Assembly: GCA_035695045.1 (NCBI GenBank)
Contig: DASSEX010000013.1
Location: forward strand, 1-43,996
Direction of reading: 5' to 3'
DNA from: DASSKP01 sp035695045
GTDB lineage: Bacteria > Actinomycetota > Actinomycetes > JAFAQI01
Length of the DNA stretch: 43,996 nucleotides
A program made the position numbers and the translations under genes. Position 1 is the first letter of the stretch, and each line of letters begins with the position of its first letter. Below the pieces are notes generated by a model, which had not been told where the DNA came from, ran no database searches, and was given only the letters and a program-made list of their open reading frames with translations. Of the stretch, positions 26,203-34,410 are shown piece by piece.

Positions 26203-27954
26203 GTGGTCACCCGGATGTCGCACCTGTTCCTGCGCACCCTTCGCGAGGACCCCGCCGACGCGGAGGTCCCGTCCCACCGGCTGCTCGTCCGGGCCGGCTA
26301 CATCCGTCGCACCGCGCCCGGCATCTACACCTGGCTGCCGCTCGGCAAGCGCATCCTCGACACGGTGGCGCAGATCGTCCGCGAGGAGATGGACCGGATC
26401 GGCGCCCAGGAGGTGCTGTTCCCGGCACTGCTGCCGCGCGAGTACTACGAGACCAGCGGCCGGTGGACGGAGTACGGCGACAACGTCTTCCGCCTCACTG
26501 ACCGCAAGGGCGCGGACTACATGCTCGGCCCGACCCACGAGGAGCTGTTCACGACCCTGGTGAAGGGCGAGCTGGCGTCGTACCGCGACTACCCCGTGAT
26601 GCTCTACCAGATCCAGACGAAGTACCGCGACGAGGCACGGCCGCGGGCAGGCCTGCTGCGCGGCCGTGAGTTCGTCATGAAGGACTCCTACTCGTTCGAC
26701 CTCGACGACGCCGGTCTGCAGCGGTCCTACGACCTGCACCGCGAGGCCTACGCGCGAACCTTCGAGCGCCTGGGTCTCGACTACCGCATCGCGTTCGCCG
26801 TGAGTGGCGCGATGGGCGGCTCGGCGAGCGAGGAGTTTCTCGCGCCGGCGCCGCACGGCGAGGACACGTTCGTCCAGTGCACGTCCTGCGACTACACGGC
26901 CAACACGGAGGCCGTGGAGATCGCGGCACCGCCGAAGCAAGACCCCTCGGGTCATCCCGAGTCGCAGGTCCTCGACACTCCGGACACGCCGACCATCGAG
27001 ACGCTCGTCGCCCGGCTCAACTCGATGGCCCTGGGTCGCGAATTCACCGCCGCGGACACCCTCAAGAACGTCGTGCTCAAGACCCGGGCGCCCGGATCCG
27101 CCGGCTGGGAGCTGCTCGTCGTCGGCGTGCCCGGTGACCGCGAGGTCGACCTCAAGCGCATCGCCGGCCAGCTCGAGCCGATCGAGGTCGCGCAGGCCGA
27201 CGCCGAGGACCTCGCGAAGGAGCCCCGCCTGGTCCGCGGCTACATCGGCCCGCAGCTGCTGGCGCAGATCGGCGTCCGCTACGTCGTCGACCCGCTCGTC
27301 GTGCCCGGCAGCGCATGGGTCACGGGCGCCAACGAGCCCGACACGCACGCCGCGTTCGTCGTACGTGGCCGCGACTTCGAGCCCACGCAGGAGATCGGTG
27401 CGGTCGAGATCCGCGAAGGCGACCGCTGCTCGCGATGCGGCTCGGCGCTCACCATCGCGCGTGGCATCGAGATCGGGCACATCTTCCAGCTCGGCCGCAA
27501 GTACGCCGACGCCTTCGGGCTCGACGCGCAGGGCGCCGACGGCGAGCCGATCCGGATCACCATGGGTTCCTACGGCATCGGGGTGTCGCGCGCGGTCGCG
27601 GCCGTCGCCGAGCAGACCGCGGACGAGCACGGTCTGCGATGGCCCACGTCGCTGGCGCCGTACGACGTCCACGTGGTGCCCGTCGGCAAGTCGAAGCCCG
27701 GCGAGACGAGTGAGCAGATGGCGGCTGCCGAGCGGCTCGCGAGCGAGCTCGAGGCCGCGGGTCTGCGGGTCCTGCTCGACGACCGCACCGCGTCGCCGGG
27801 GGAGAAGTTCGCCGACGCCGACCTGCTCGGCATGCCGACGATCGTCGTCGTGGGCAAGGCTCTCGCCGACGGGGAGGTCGAGGTCAAGGACCGCGCCACG
27901 GGCGAGCGTCGCAAGGTCGCACTCGACGCGGTCGTTGCCGAACTCTCGCGTTGA
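26203..27954 (+). CDS. proS: Prolyl-tRNA synthetase (bacterial type with editing domain)
   Basis: 583 aa. Charges tRNA-Pro. The N-terminus MSHLFLRTLREDPADAEVPSHRLLVRAGYI is typical; a GTG (26203) and an ATG (26215) are both possible starts, the GTG fitting the leaderless -10. Class II motifs: motif 2 YRDEARPRAGLLRGREFVMKDSYSF and motif 3 GSYGIGVSR. Between them, about residues 225-390, lies the insertion (editing) domain that clears Ala-tRNA-Pro. The anticodon-binding domain closes the protein (YDVHVVPVGK ... VLLDDRTASPGEKFADADLLGMP). It overlaps the HAD gene as TTGA. Confidence 0.96.
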   Translation: MVTRMSHLFLRTLREDPADAEVPSHRLLVRAGYIRRTAPGIYTWLPLGKRILDTVAQIVREEMDRIGAQEVLFPALLPREYYETSGRWTEYGDNVFRLTDRKGADYMLGPTHEELFTTLVKGELASYRDYPVMLYQIQTKYRDEARPRAGLLRGREFVMKDSYSFDLDDAGLQRSYDLHREAYARTFERLGLDYRIAFAVSGAMGGSASEEFLAPAPHGEDTFVQCTSCDYTANTEAVEIAAPPKQDPSGHPESQVLDTPDTPTIETLVARLNSMALGREFTAADTLKNVVLKTRAPGSAGWELLVVGVPGDREVDLKRIAGQLEPIEVAQADAEDLAKEPRLVRGYIGPQLLAQIGVRYVVDPLVVPGSAWVTGANEPDTHAAFVVRGRDFEPTQEIGAVEIREGDRCSRCGSALTIARGIEIGHIFQLGRKYADAFGLDAQGADGEPIRITMGSYGIGVSRAVAAVAEQTADEHGLRWPTSLAPYDVHVVPVGKSKPGETSEQMAAAERLASELEAAGLRVLLDDRTASPGEKFADADLLGMPTIVVVGKALADGEVEVKDRATGERRKVALDAVVAELSR

Positions 27955-28658
27955 TCTCGGCGGTCCTGTTCGACTGGGGCGGCACCCTTACGACGTTCCA
28001 CAACGTCGACATGATCGACGCCTGGCGGGTGGCGGCAGAGGTGCTCGCACCCGACAACGTCGACGAGGTCGCCGAGGCACTGCTCGCCGCCGAGCATGAG
28101 GTCTGGGCGCGGACGACCTCCACGATGCGCAGTGCGCGAACCGCAGAGGTGCTGCGCAGGGCAAGCGAAGCCGTCGGCCTGCCGGTTGAGGAGACCCTGC
28201 ATCTGAAGGCGGTCGAGCGATACCTCGACCACTGGGCGCCGGTGAGCCACGCACGTGACGACGCCCGCACGACCCTCCACAGCCTGAAGGACCGTGGCCT
28301 TCGCACCGGACTGCTGTCGAACACGCACTGGCCGCGACAACAGCACGAGGAATGGCTCGCTCGCGACGGCCTGCTCGACCTCCTCGACGAGCGCGTCTAC
28401 ACGAGCGACCTCGAGCACGTGAAGCCTCATCCCGAGGCGTTCGGAGCGTTGCTGGACACCCTCGGCGTCAACCCGGCTGATGCGGTGTTCGTCGGAGACC
28501 GGCTGCACGACGACATCGCCGGCGCGAAGGGGCTGGGCATGCGCGCCGTCTGGGTCCGCAACGACGTGGTGCCGCCGTACGACGTCGAGCCCGACGCCAC
28601 GATCGATCAGCTCGGCGAGCTCGTCGGGGTCGTCGACGGCTGGATCGCCGCGGGCTGA
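27951..28658 (+). CDS. HAD-superfamily hydrolase-like protein lacking the second motif-I aspartate
   Basis: 235 aa from TTG 27951, overlapping the proS stop as TTGA. Motif I reads FDWGGTL: nucleophile D8 is present, but the acid/base aspartate of DxDxT is Gly10. Motif II is LLSNTH, motif III lysine lies in EHVKPHP, motif IV is VFVGDRLHDDIAGA, and a helical cap separates I and II. Phosphatases need the second Asp; dehalogenases and some other members do not, so classic phosphatase activity is doubtful. The last 52 bases overlap the 3' end of the opposing ferritin-like gene. Confidence 0.85.
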   Translation: MISAVLFDWGGTLTTFHNVDMIDAWRVAAEVLAPDNVDEVAEALLAAEHEVWARTTSTMRSARTAEVLRRASEAVGLPVEETLHLKAVERYLDHWAPVSHARDDARTTLHSLKDRGLRTGLLSNTHWPRQQHEEWLARDGLLDLLDERVYTSDLEHVKPHPEAFGALLDTLGVNPADAVFVGDRLHDDIAGAKGLGMRAVWVRNDVVPPYDVEPDATIDQLGELVGVVDGWIAAG

Positions 28659-29107
28659 CCGGGGCGGCCGGGGAACGGGAAGGCGAATGGCGCGAAGTCC
28701 GCCACCGCCCAGCGGGTCTGCCAGTCGGCCGCGTCGATCAACGCCCCGATCATCAAGGCCCGCGCCGGCGAGTCGGGGCGACTCGCGGCGATGACGGCGT
28801 AGGCCGCCGAGGCGACCGTGTTCTCCAGATGCTGCGCCAGCCTGCGCGCGCCCGACGGGTCGGTCACGGGATACGGCAGCCGGTACGCGGGCTCGGCCGT
28901 GACGGGCGTGCGCCCGGCGGCGTGCACCAGCTCGGCCAGCCGGTCCCGCAGGTCTTGGTGCTCCTGGAGGCGCTGCAGTGCCATGGCCGGCGTCGCCGCG
29001 GCATTCGTCTCCTTGCCGGCAGTCAGATGTGCACCGAGCACGCCGTAGCCGTAGATCACCTGGTACTCGATCGCCAGCGCACGTTGCAGCGCTTCCACCA
29101 GGCTCAT
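28607..29107 (-). CDS. Ferritin-like protein (DUF4439 type)
   Basis: 166 aa from ATG 29107 (ATGA overlap with the upstream lipoprotein gene). An Ala/Leu-rich four-helix bundle with ferritin-like residues: LQRALAIEYQVIYGYGVLGAHL (E and Y in helix 1), LQRLQEHQDLRDRLAELVHAAG (E and H in helix 2), LAQHLENTVASAAYAVIAAS, and DAADWQTRWAVADF. Such proteins are placed in the DUF4439 / ferritin-like group, and a homologue lies near rimP in mycobacteria. The Pro/Ser-rich end overlaps the convergent HAD gene by 52 bases. Metal binding or function is not established. Confidence 0.75.
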   Translation of the reverse strand: MSLVEALQRALAIEYQVIYGYGVLGAHLTAGKETNAAATPAMALQRLQEHQDLRDRLAELVHAAGRTPVTAEPAYRLPYPVTDPSGARRLAQHLENTVASAAYAVIAASRPDSPARALMIGALIDAADWQTRWAVADFAPFAFPFPGRPGQPAAIQPSTTPTSSPS

Positions 29108-29604
29108 TGCGGACTGCCGAAGAACTGCCCACCATCCGATGCCTCGAAGGTGTTGTGGCACGCCGCGATGCTTGCGAGCAACGCGGCGTGGCTACCGTCA
29201 GCAGCGGCCAGTGCGCTCCCGCGCAGCCGTCGCGCCGACACCCGCCGCTGCCGGTCGAACCGGCGCTGGAGTCCGTTCTTGTGCGCGCTCGAGTAGTCGT
29301 CGATCGGCGCGGAAGGCGTTGCCGTGGCCCCTGCGTCACCGAGCGCCTTCTGCAGGGCGGCGAGATGGGCGGCATGGACACCGCGCTCCTGCTCCCGTAC
29401 GTCGCCGAGGTCGGCGAGCCGGCCCAGCATCAGGAGCAGCTGCTCCTCGTCCGCGACCGCCTGCTGGAGCGCGTCGGCGTCGGCGCTCGCGTGCGGTGCC
29501 GGAGTGGTGCCGCTCACCGACCGGTGGGGCCGGCAGGCAGCGAGGGGGAACGCCAGGGCTCCGAGCAGGACCGCGCGCCGGGTCAGCCGAGGATCGCCGC
29601 TCAT
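29104..29604 (-). CDS. Lipoprotein with ferritin-like helices
   Basis: 166 aa from ATG 29604; the open frame upstream runs into the rimP promoter and is rejected. The N-terminus is a lipoprotein signal with a twin-arginine (LTRRAVLLGALAFPLAAC, lipid Cys24). The mature part is helical: ALQQAVADEEQLLLMLGRLAD and VHAAHLAALQKALG place E-E and H-x-x-H residues as in ferritin-like helices, and SHAALLASIAACHNTF ends the bundle. It is translationally coupled to the cytoplasmic ferritin-like protein. It is transcribed divergently from rimP. Function unknown. Confidence 0.7.
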   Translation of the reverse strand: MSGDPRLTRRAVLLGALAFPLAACRPHRSVSGTTPAPHASADADALQQAVADEEQLLLMLGRLADLGDVREQERGVHAAHLAALQKALGDAGATATPSAPIDDYSSAHKNGLQRRFDRQRRVSARRLRGSALAAADGSHAALLASIAACHNTFEASDGGQFFGSPQ

Positions 29605-29635
29605 CGCGCACGAGTCTGTCAGCCGCCTCACTAGG

Positions 29636-29641
29636 TAGGCT
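29636..29641 (+). promoter_or_regulatory. Candidate -10 box for the rimP-nusA operon
   Basis: TAGGCT at 29636-29641 in the 91-bp gap between divergent genes. A start about 7 nt later gives a leader near 48 nt that carries GGGAGG (29683-29688) 7 nt before the rimP ATG. The -35 is not clear. Confidence 0.4.
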
Positions 29642-29695
29642 GGGCGCGGCACGATCGCGTTCGCGCGGACAAGAGAACAAGCGGGAGGTGGCGTC

Positions 29696-30202
29696 ATGGC
29701 GGCGATCTCCCGGCAGCGGGTCCGCGACGTGGTGGAGCCGGCCGTCGCCTCCGCCGGCTACGACCTGGAGGACGTGACCGTCACGGCTGCGGGCCGTCGC
29801 AGCGTCGTCCGCGTCATCGTCGACCGTGACGCCGGCGTCGACCTCGATGCCGTCGCCGAGGTCGCCCGCGTGGTGTCCGACGCGCTGGACGCCGACGACC
29901 CGACCGGCGACTCGCCGTACACCCTCGAGGTCAGCTCGCCGGGCGTCGACCGTGCCCTGACCGAGCCACGCCACTGGCGCCGGGCGGCAGGCCGGCTGGT
30001 CAAGGCGAGCGTCCGCGACGCTGCCGACGTGACCGGTCGCGTCGTCTCGACGGACAACTCCGGCGTGACGTTCGACGTCGACGGTGCGCAGCGCGACGTC
30101 CCGTACGACGCCCTCGGACCCGGCAAGGTGCAGGTGGAGTTCAGCCGCCCGGGCGCGACGGCAGACGCCGCGGACGACGTGGAGGAGGGCGACGAGGGAT
30201 GA
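29696..30202 (+). CDS. rimP: Ribosome maturation factor RimP
   Basis: 168 aa. Needed for maturation of the 30S subunit. Signature elements: GYDLEDVTVTAAGRRSVVRVIVDRD (N-terminal alpha-beta domain), VAEVARVVSDALD, SPYTLEVSSPGVDRAL (the most conserved RimP block), and the C-terminal SH3-like part with VSTDNSGVTFDVDG and YDALGPGKVQVEF. The ribosome-binding site is GGGAGG. It heads the classic rimP-nusA-ylxR-infB operon and overlaps nusA as ATGA. Confidence 0.94.
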   Translation: MAAISRQRVRDVVEPAVASAGYDLEDVTVTAAGRRSVVRVIVDRDAGVDLDAVAEVARVVSDALDADDPTGDSPYTLEVSSPGVDRALTEPRHWRRAAGRLVKASVRDAADVTGRVVSTDNSGVTFDVDGAQRDVPYDALGPGKVQVEFSRPGATADAADDVEEGDEG

Positions 30203-31203
30203 ACATCGACGTCACTGCTCTGCGCAGCCTCGTCCGCGAGAAGGACGTGTCGTTCGACACCGTCGTCGAGGCGATCGAGAGCGCGTTGCTCGCGGCCTAC
30301 CAGCACACCGAGGACGCTCACCCCACCGCGCGGATCGAGCTCGACCGCAAGACCGGCGAGGTCAGGGTCTGGGCGCAGGAGCTCGACGAGGACGGTGTCG
30401 TCGCCCGCGAGTGGGACGACACACCGTCAGGCTTCGGCCGGATCGCGGCGATGACGGCGAAGCAGGTCATCGTCAGCCGGCTGCGCGACGCCCAGCACGA
30501 GTCGACCTATGGCGAGTGGGCCGGCAAGGAAGGCGACATCGTCAGCGGCGTCATCCAGGCGCATGCCGGGGTGCGGCCGGACGGTCCTGTCTTCATCGAC
30601 CTCGGCGGCGTCGAGGCCGTCCTGCCACCGCCGGAGCAGGTGCCGGGGGAGCGCTACGTCCACGGCGAGCGGCTGCGGTGCCTGGTCGTGCAGGTCCACA
30701 AGGGGCTGCGCGGCCCGCAGATCACGGTCTCGCGGACCCATCCCAACCTGGTGCGCAAGCTGTTCGCGATGGAGGTCCCGGAGATCGCCGACGAGACGGT
30801 CGAGATCTGCGCGGTCGCTCGCGAGGCGGGCCACCGGACCAAGATCGCCGTGCGGTCGAAGAACCCGTCGGTGCGTGCGCGCGGCGCCTGCATCGGCCCG
30901 CTCGGTGCCCGCGTGCGGGCGGTGGTGACCGAGCTGCACGGGGAGAAGATCGACATCATCGACTGGGACGCCGACCCGGCGCGCTTCGTCGGCAACGCGC
31001 TGTCGCCGGCGCAGGTCAGCTCCGTCACGGTCGTCGACGCCGCGGCCAAGGCCGCCCGGGTCGTCGTACCGGACTTCCAGCTGTCCCTTGCCATCGGCCG
31101 GGAGGGGCAGAACGCCCGGCTGGCCGCCCGCCTGACCGGTTGGCGCATCGACATCCGCCCGGACAGGGAGCCCGCAGGGTCCGATTCGGCGCCCGCGCCG
31201 TGA
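30199..31203 (+). CDS. nusA: Transcription termination/antitermination factor NusA
   Basis: 334 aa. RNA-polymerase-binding elongation factor. The N-terminal domain starts MNIDVTALRSLVREKDVSFDTVVEAIESALLAAY; the S1 domain lies at about 110-180 (EGDIVSGVIQAHAG, VFIDLGGVEAVLP); KH1 and KH2 follow (HRTKIAVRSKNPSVRARGACIGPLGARVRAVV and FQLSLAIGREGQNARLAARLTGWRIDI). It lacks the C-terminal acidic repeats of enterobacterial NusA, as expected for actinobacteria. The ATG overlaps the rimP stop. Confidence 0.96.
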   Translation: MNIDVTALRSLVREKDVSFDTVVEAIESALLAAYQHTEDAHPTARIELDRKTGEVRVWAQELDEDGVVAREWDDTPSGFGRIAAMTAKQVIVSRLRDAQHESTYGEWAGKEGDIVSGVIQAHAGVRPDGPVFIDLGGVEAVLPPPEQVPGERYVHGERLRCLVVQVHKGLRGPQITVSRTHPNLVRKLFAMEVPEIADETVEICAVAREAGHRTKIAVRSKNPSVRARGACIGPLGARVRAVVTELHGEKIDIIDWDADPARFVGNALSPAQVSSVTVVDAAAKAARVVVPDFQLSLAIGREGQNARLAARLTGWRIDIRPDREPAGSDSAPAP

Positions 31204-31244
31204 GGCAGCGGGGTCGGCGCCCCGCGACTCCCCGGCAACAGGGT

Positions 31245-31255
31245 TAGACTCGAGC
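31245..31255 (+). promoter_or_regulatory. Leaderless-type -10 box for ylxR
   Basis: TAGACT (31245-31250), 5 nt, then the GTG at 31256, with no ribosome-binding site. This would be an internal promoter splitting rimP-nusA from ylxR-infB. Confidence 0.5.
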
Positions 31256-31555
31256 GTGATTGAGCGTGCGGAGCCGGTGCGCACCTGTGTGGGCTGCCGG
31301 ACCCGTGCCGCGAAGTCGGAACTGCTGCGTGTCGTTGCGGTCGAGGGATCCCTGGTCCCGGACCCGCGGGGCAGGCTGCCGGGGCGCGGAGCGCATCTGC
31401 ATCTCGACGGCGAATGCCTCGTGATGGCGCAACGACGGCGGGCGTTCGGCAGGGCCTTGCGGCTCGACCGGGCACCTGACGTCGCCGCCGTCGCCGCGTA
31501 CGTCGCGCAACACGCAAGTCCACCAATCGCCGAAAGGGCGGACGACACACGATGA
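31256..31555 (+). CDS. ylxR: YlxR-family (DUF448) RNA-binding protein
   Basis: 99 aa. Small nucleic-acid-binding protein found between nusA and infB in many bacteria; YlxR proteins are also reported as nucleoid- or RNase P-related factors. The motif VRTCVGCRTRAAKSELLRVV and the RGRLPGRGAHLH segment (usual G-R-G-A-Y/H block) are clear, followed by C-x-x-x-A-x-R-R-R-A-F (ECLVMAQRRRAFGRAL). GTG start with no ribosome-binding site and a TAGACT box 5 nt upstream. Its stop overlaps the first of three chained mini-ORFs as ATGA. Confidence 0.9.
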   Translation: MIERAEPVRTCVGCRTRAAKSELLRVVAVEGSLVPDPRGRLPGRGAHLHLDGECLVMAQRRRAFGRALRLDRAPDVAAVAAYVAQHASPPIAERADDTR

Positions 31556-31597
31556 GCGCTCGATGAGCCAGCACCGATGAGCACCGCCGTGCAGTAA
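31552..31597 (+). other. Three ATGA-chained mini-ORFs between ylxR and infB
   Basis: CGATGAGC occurs at 31550, 31561 and 31575. Each contains an ATG. ORF a (31552-31566) reads MSAR-stop, ORF b (31563-31580) MSQHR-stop, ORF c (31577-31597) MSTAVQ-stop. The ylxR stop overlaps ATG a, stop a overlaps ATG b and stop b overlaps ATG c, all as ATGA. A ribosome finishing ylxR could re-initiate three times before the infB leader hairpin. Whether they are translated is unknown. Confidence 0.5.
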
Positions 31598-31601
31598 CGA
31601 C

Positions 31602-31628
31602 GGCCTTGCGGTAGAGCAACCGCGGGCC
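31602..31628 (+). promoter_or_regulatory. Hairpin in the infB leader
   Basis: GGCC (31602-31605) pairs with GGCC (31625-31628) and GCGGT (31608-31612) with ACCGC (31619-31623), giving a bulged stem with an AGAGCA loop. It lies between the mini-ORF chain and the infB ribosome-binding site AAGGAG (31631-31636). Possible roles are translation control or insulation. Confidence 0.4.
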
Positions 31629-31641
31629 ATGAAGGAGAGAA

Positions 31642-34410
31642 GTGGCCAAGGCCCGCGTATCTGCTCTTGCCAAGGACATCGGCAAGTCATCCAAGGAACT
31701 CATCGAGTGGCTCAACGCCAACGGGGAGTACGTCAAGACCCCGTCCTCGACCGTCGAGGCGCCCGTCGTGGCGAAGGTGCTCGCCGCCTTCCCGAAGATC
31801 GAGAAGGCCGAAGCTCCGGCCAAGAAGACCGCGGCGAAGAAGACCGCTGCCGCCGCGCCGCCCGTCGAGGCAGCGCCCGAGCCTCCCGCCGCGCCGGCGG
31901 AGCCGGAGGTGGCGGCGGCGCCTGAGCCGCCGTCCGCGCCGGAGGAGCCGCTGGCGCCGGCCGCGTCGGCGACGCCGGCCGCACCGACCGCGCCGCCGGG
32001 TGCGCCGCGGCCGCCGGTGCCGGGCGTCCCGCGCCGTGGCAACAACCCGTTCACCAGCCGCGACCCCGGGACGACGGCGATGCCGCCGCGACCCGCGGGG
32101 ATGCCCCCGCGTCCCGGCATGCCTGCGCGGCCCGGCCCCGGCATGATGCCGCCGCGGCCCGCTGCGGGCCGTCCCGGTGCTCCGGGTGGCCGTCCCGGCG
32201 GCCCGGGTGGTCCCGGCGGTGGCTTCGGCGGACGAGGGCCTGGTGGTCCCGGTGGCCGTCCCGGCGGCCCGGGTGGTCCCGGCGGTGGCTTCGGCGGACG
32301 AGGGCCTGGTGGTCCCGGTGGCCGTCCGGGTGGCCCCGGTGGCGGTGGCGGTGGCTATGGCGCCGGCCGGCCCGGTGGCGGTCCCGGCGGCGGTCCGGGT
32401 GTGGCCGGCCGCCCGGGCGGTGGTGGCTTCGGCGGTCGTCCGGGTGGTCCCGGCGGTCGTGGCCGTGGCGCGCCGACCCAGGGTGCGTTCGGTCGCGGAC
32501 CGGGCGGACGCCCTGCTCGCGGCCGCAAGTCGAAGAAGCAGCGGCGCCAAGAGTTCGACAACATGCAGGCGCCGACGATCGGCGGCGTCCAGGTCCCGCG
32601 CGGCAACGGCGAGACCATCCGGCTGCCCCGTGGCGCCAGCCTCGCCGACTTCGCCGACCGCATCGGCGCCAACCCGGCGTCGCTCGTCCAGGTCGTCTTC
32701 ACCCAGCTCGGCGAGATGGTGACGGCGACGCAGTCGGCACCGGAAGAGACGCTGCAGCTGCTCGGCACCGAGCTCGGCTGGGACGTGAAGATCGTCACGC
32801 CCGAGGAGGAGGACGCGGAGATCCTGTCGCGGTTCGACCTCGAGTTCGACGCGACCGAGGACGAGGAGGACCTCGAGCCGCGCTCGCCGGTGGTCACCGT
32901 CATGGGTCACGTCGACCACGGAAAGACGAAGCTGCTCGACGCGATCCGCAAGGCCAACGTGCAAGCCCGCGAGGCCGGTGGCATCACCCAGCACATCGGC
33001 GCCTACCAGGTGCACACGACGGTCGAAGACCACGACCGCACGATCACCTTCATCGACACCCCGGGTCACGAGGCGTTCACCGCCATGCGTGCCCGTGGTG
33101 CGCAGGTCACCGACATCGCGATCCTGGTCGTCGCCGCCGACGACGGTGTGATGCCGCAGACCATCGAGGCGCTCAACCACGCGCAGGCCGCCGACGTCCC
33201 TGTGGTCGTCGCGGTCAACAAGATCGACAAGGAAGGTGCCGACCCGGCGAAGGTGCGCGGGCAGCTGACCGAGTACGGCCTGGTCGCAGAGGAGTACGGC
33301 GGCGAGACGATCTTCGTCGACGTGTCGGCGGTTACCGGCACCGGCATTCCTCAGCTGCTCGAGTCGGTCGTCCTGACGGCAGACGCCGCCCTGGACCTTC
33401 GCGCGAACCCGAAGCGCCCCGCCGAGGGTGTCGCGATCGAGGCACACCTCGACCGGGGACGCGGCCCGGTGGCAACGGTGCTGGTGCAGCGCGGCACGCT
33501 GCGCATCGGTGACTCGATCGTCGCGGGCGACGCATTCGGCCGCGTTCGCGCGATGCTCGACGAGAACGGCGACCAGGTCGATGAGGCGCCGCCCTCACGG
33601 CCGGTGCAGGTGCTGGGCCTGACCAGCGTGCCCGGTGCCGGCGACAACTTCATGGTCGTCCCGGAGGACCGCGTCGCCCGGCAGATCGCCGACCAGCGGC
33701 AGGCGCGCGAGCGATTCGCCGAGCTCGCCAAGGGCCGCGGCCGGATGACCCTCGAGGACGCGCTGCGGCGCATCCAGGAGGGCGCGATCGACCAGCTCAA
33801 CCTCATCCTCAAGGGCGACGTGTCCGGTTCCGTCGAGGCTCTCGAGGACGCGCTGCTGGGCATCGACGTCGGTGCCGAGGACGAGGTCGGGCTGCGCATC
33901 ATCGGCCGGGGTGTCGGTGCGATCACCGAGAACGACATCAACCTCGCCAAGGCCTCCGATGCGGTCATCATCGGCTTCAACGTCCGGCCCGAGGGCAAGG
34001 CGCGAGAGCTCGCCGACCGCGAGAAGGTCGACGTCCGCTACTACTCCGTCATCTACGCCGCGATCGAGGACGTGGAGAGCGCGCTCAAGGGCATGCTCAA
34101 GCCGGAGTACGAAGAGGTGCAGCTCGGCACCGCCGAGATCCGCGAGGTGTTCCGGTCGAGCAAGGTCGGCAACATCGCGGGCTGCATCGTCCGGACCGGC
34201 ACCATCGTCCGCAACTCGAAGGCGCGGCTGGTGCGCGACGGAGCCGTCGTCGCCGACAACCTCACCATCTCGGGTCTGCGTCGCTTCAAGGACGACGTCA
34301 CCGAGGTGCGTGAAGGCTTCGAGTGCGGTATCTCGCTCGGCTCCTACAACGACATCAACGTCGACGACGTCATCGAGACGTTCGAGATGAAGGAGAAGCC
34401 CCGCACCTGA
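31642..34410 (+). CDS. infB: Translation initiation factor IF-2
   Basis: 922 aa from GTG 31642, with AAGGAGAG just upstream. GTPase that places initiator tRNA on the 30S subunit. The IF2_N domain starts ARVSALAKDIGKSSKELIEWLN; an Ala/Pro/Lys-rich and then Gly/Arg/Pro-rich disordered region spans about residues 55-300 and holds an exact 22-residue duplication (182-225). A second IF2_N-type domain follows (IRLPRGASLADFADRIG). The G domain has GHVDHGKT (422-429), DTPGHEAF and NKID; then domain II (RGTLRIGDSIVAG), domain III and the tRNA-binding domain IV ending GISLGSYNDINVDDVIETFE. Length fits the long IF-2 forms of actinobacteria. Confidence 0.97.
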   Translation: MAKARVSALAKDIGKSSKELIEWLNANGEYVKTPSSTVEAPVVAKVLAAFPKIEKAEAPAKKTAAKKTAAAAPPVEAAPEPPAAPAEPEVAAAPEPPSAPEEPLAPAASATPAAPTAPPGAPRPPVPGVPRRGNNPFTSRDPGTTAMPPRPAGMPPRPGMPARPGPGMMPPRPAAGRPGAPGGRPGGPGGPGGGFGGRGPGGPGGRPGGPGGPGGGFGGRGPGGPGGRPGGPGGGGGGYGAGRPGGGPGGGPGVAGRPGGGGFGGRPGGPGGRGRGAPTQGAFGRGPGGRPARGRKSKKQRRQEFDNMQAPTIGGVQVPRGNGETIRLPRGASLADFADRIGANPASLVQVVFTQLGEMVTATQSAPEETLQLLGTELGWDVKIVTPEEEDAEILSRFDLEFDATEDEEDLEPRSPVVTVMGHVDHGKTKLLDAIRKANVQAREAGGITQHIGAYQVHTTVEDHDRTITFIDTPGHEAFTAMRARGAQVTDIAILVVAADDGVMPQTIEALNHAQAADVPVVVAVNKIDKEGADPAKVRGQLTEYGLVAEEYGGETIFVDVSAVTGTGIPQLLESVVLTADAALDLRANPKRPAEGVAIEAHLDRGRGPVATVLVQRGTLRIGDSIVAGDAFGRVRAMLDENGDQVDEAPPSRPVQVLGLTSVPGAGDNFMVVPEDRVARQIADQRQARERFAELAKGRGRMTLEDALRRIQEGAIDQLNLILKGDVSGSVEALEDALLGIDVGAEDEVGLRIIGRGVGAITENDINLAKASDAVIIGFNVRPEGKARELADREKVDVRYYSVIYAAIEDVESALKGMLKPEYEEVQLGTAEIREVFRSSKVGNIAGCIVRTGTIVRNSKARLVRDGAVVADNLTISGLRRFKDDVTEVREGFECGISLGSYNDINVDDVIETFEMKEKPRT
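32185..32316 (+). repeat. Two identical 66-bp tandem repeats inside infB
   Basis: Bases 32185-32250 and 32251-32316 are identical. A diverged third copy begins at 32317. Each unit encodes 22 residues of the GGRPGGPGGPGGGFGGRGPG type. Perfect identity at third-codon positions points to a recent duplication rather than selection on protein alone. Confidence 0.95.

Noticed and set aside
24778..27672. A 964-codon minus-strand open frame opposite the DppF-like gene and proS
   Set aside because: Same artefact; plus-strand proteins carry all expected motifs.
31629..31925. ATG at 31629 opening a frame over the infB start
   Set aside because: Out of frame with infB, and the AAGGAG following this ATG is the infB ribosome-binding site.
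32161..32520. Repetitive GC-rich stretch that could look like a CRISPR or other repeat array
   Set aside because: It is in frame inside infB, encodes Gly/Arg/Pro repeats, and has no spacer pattern.
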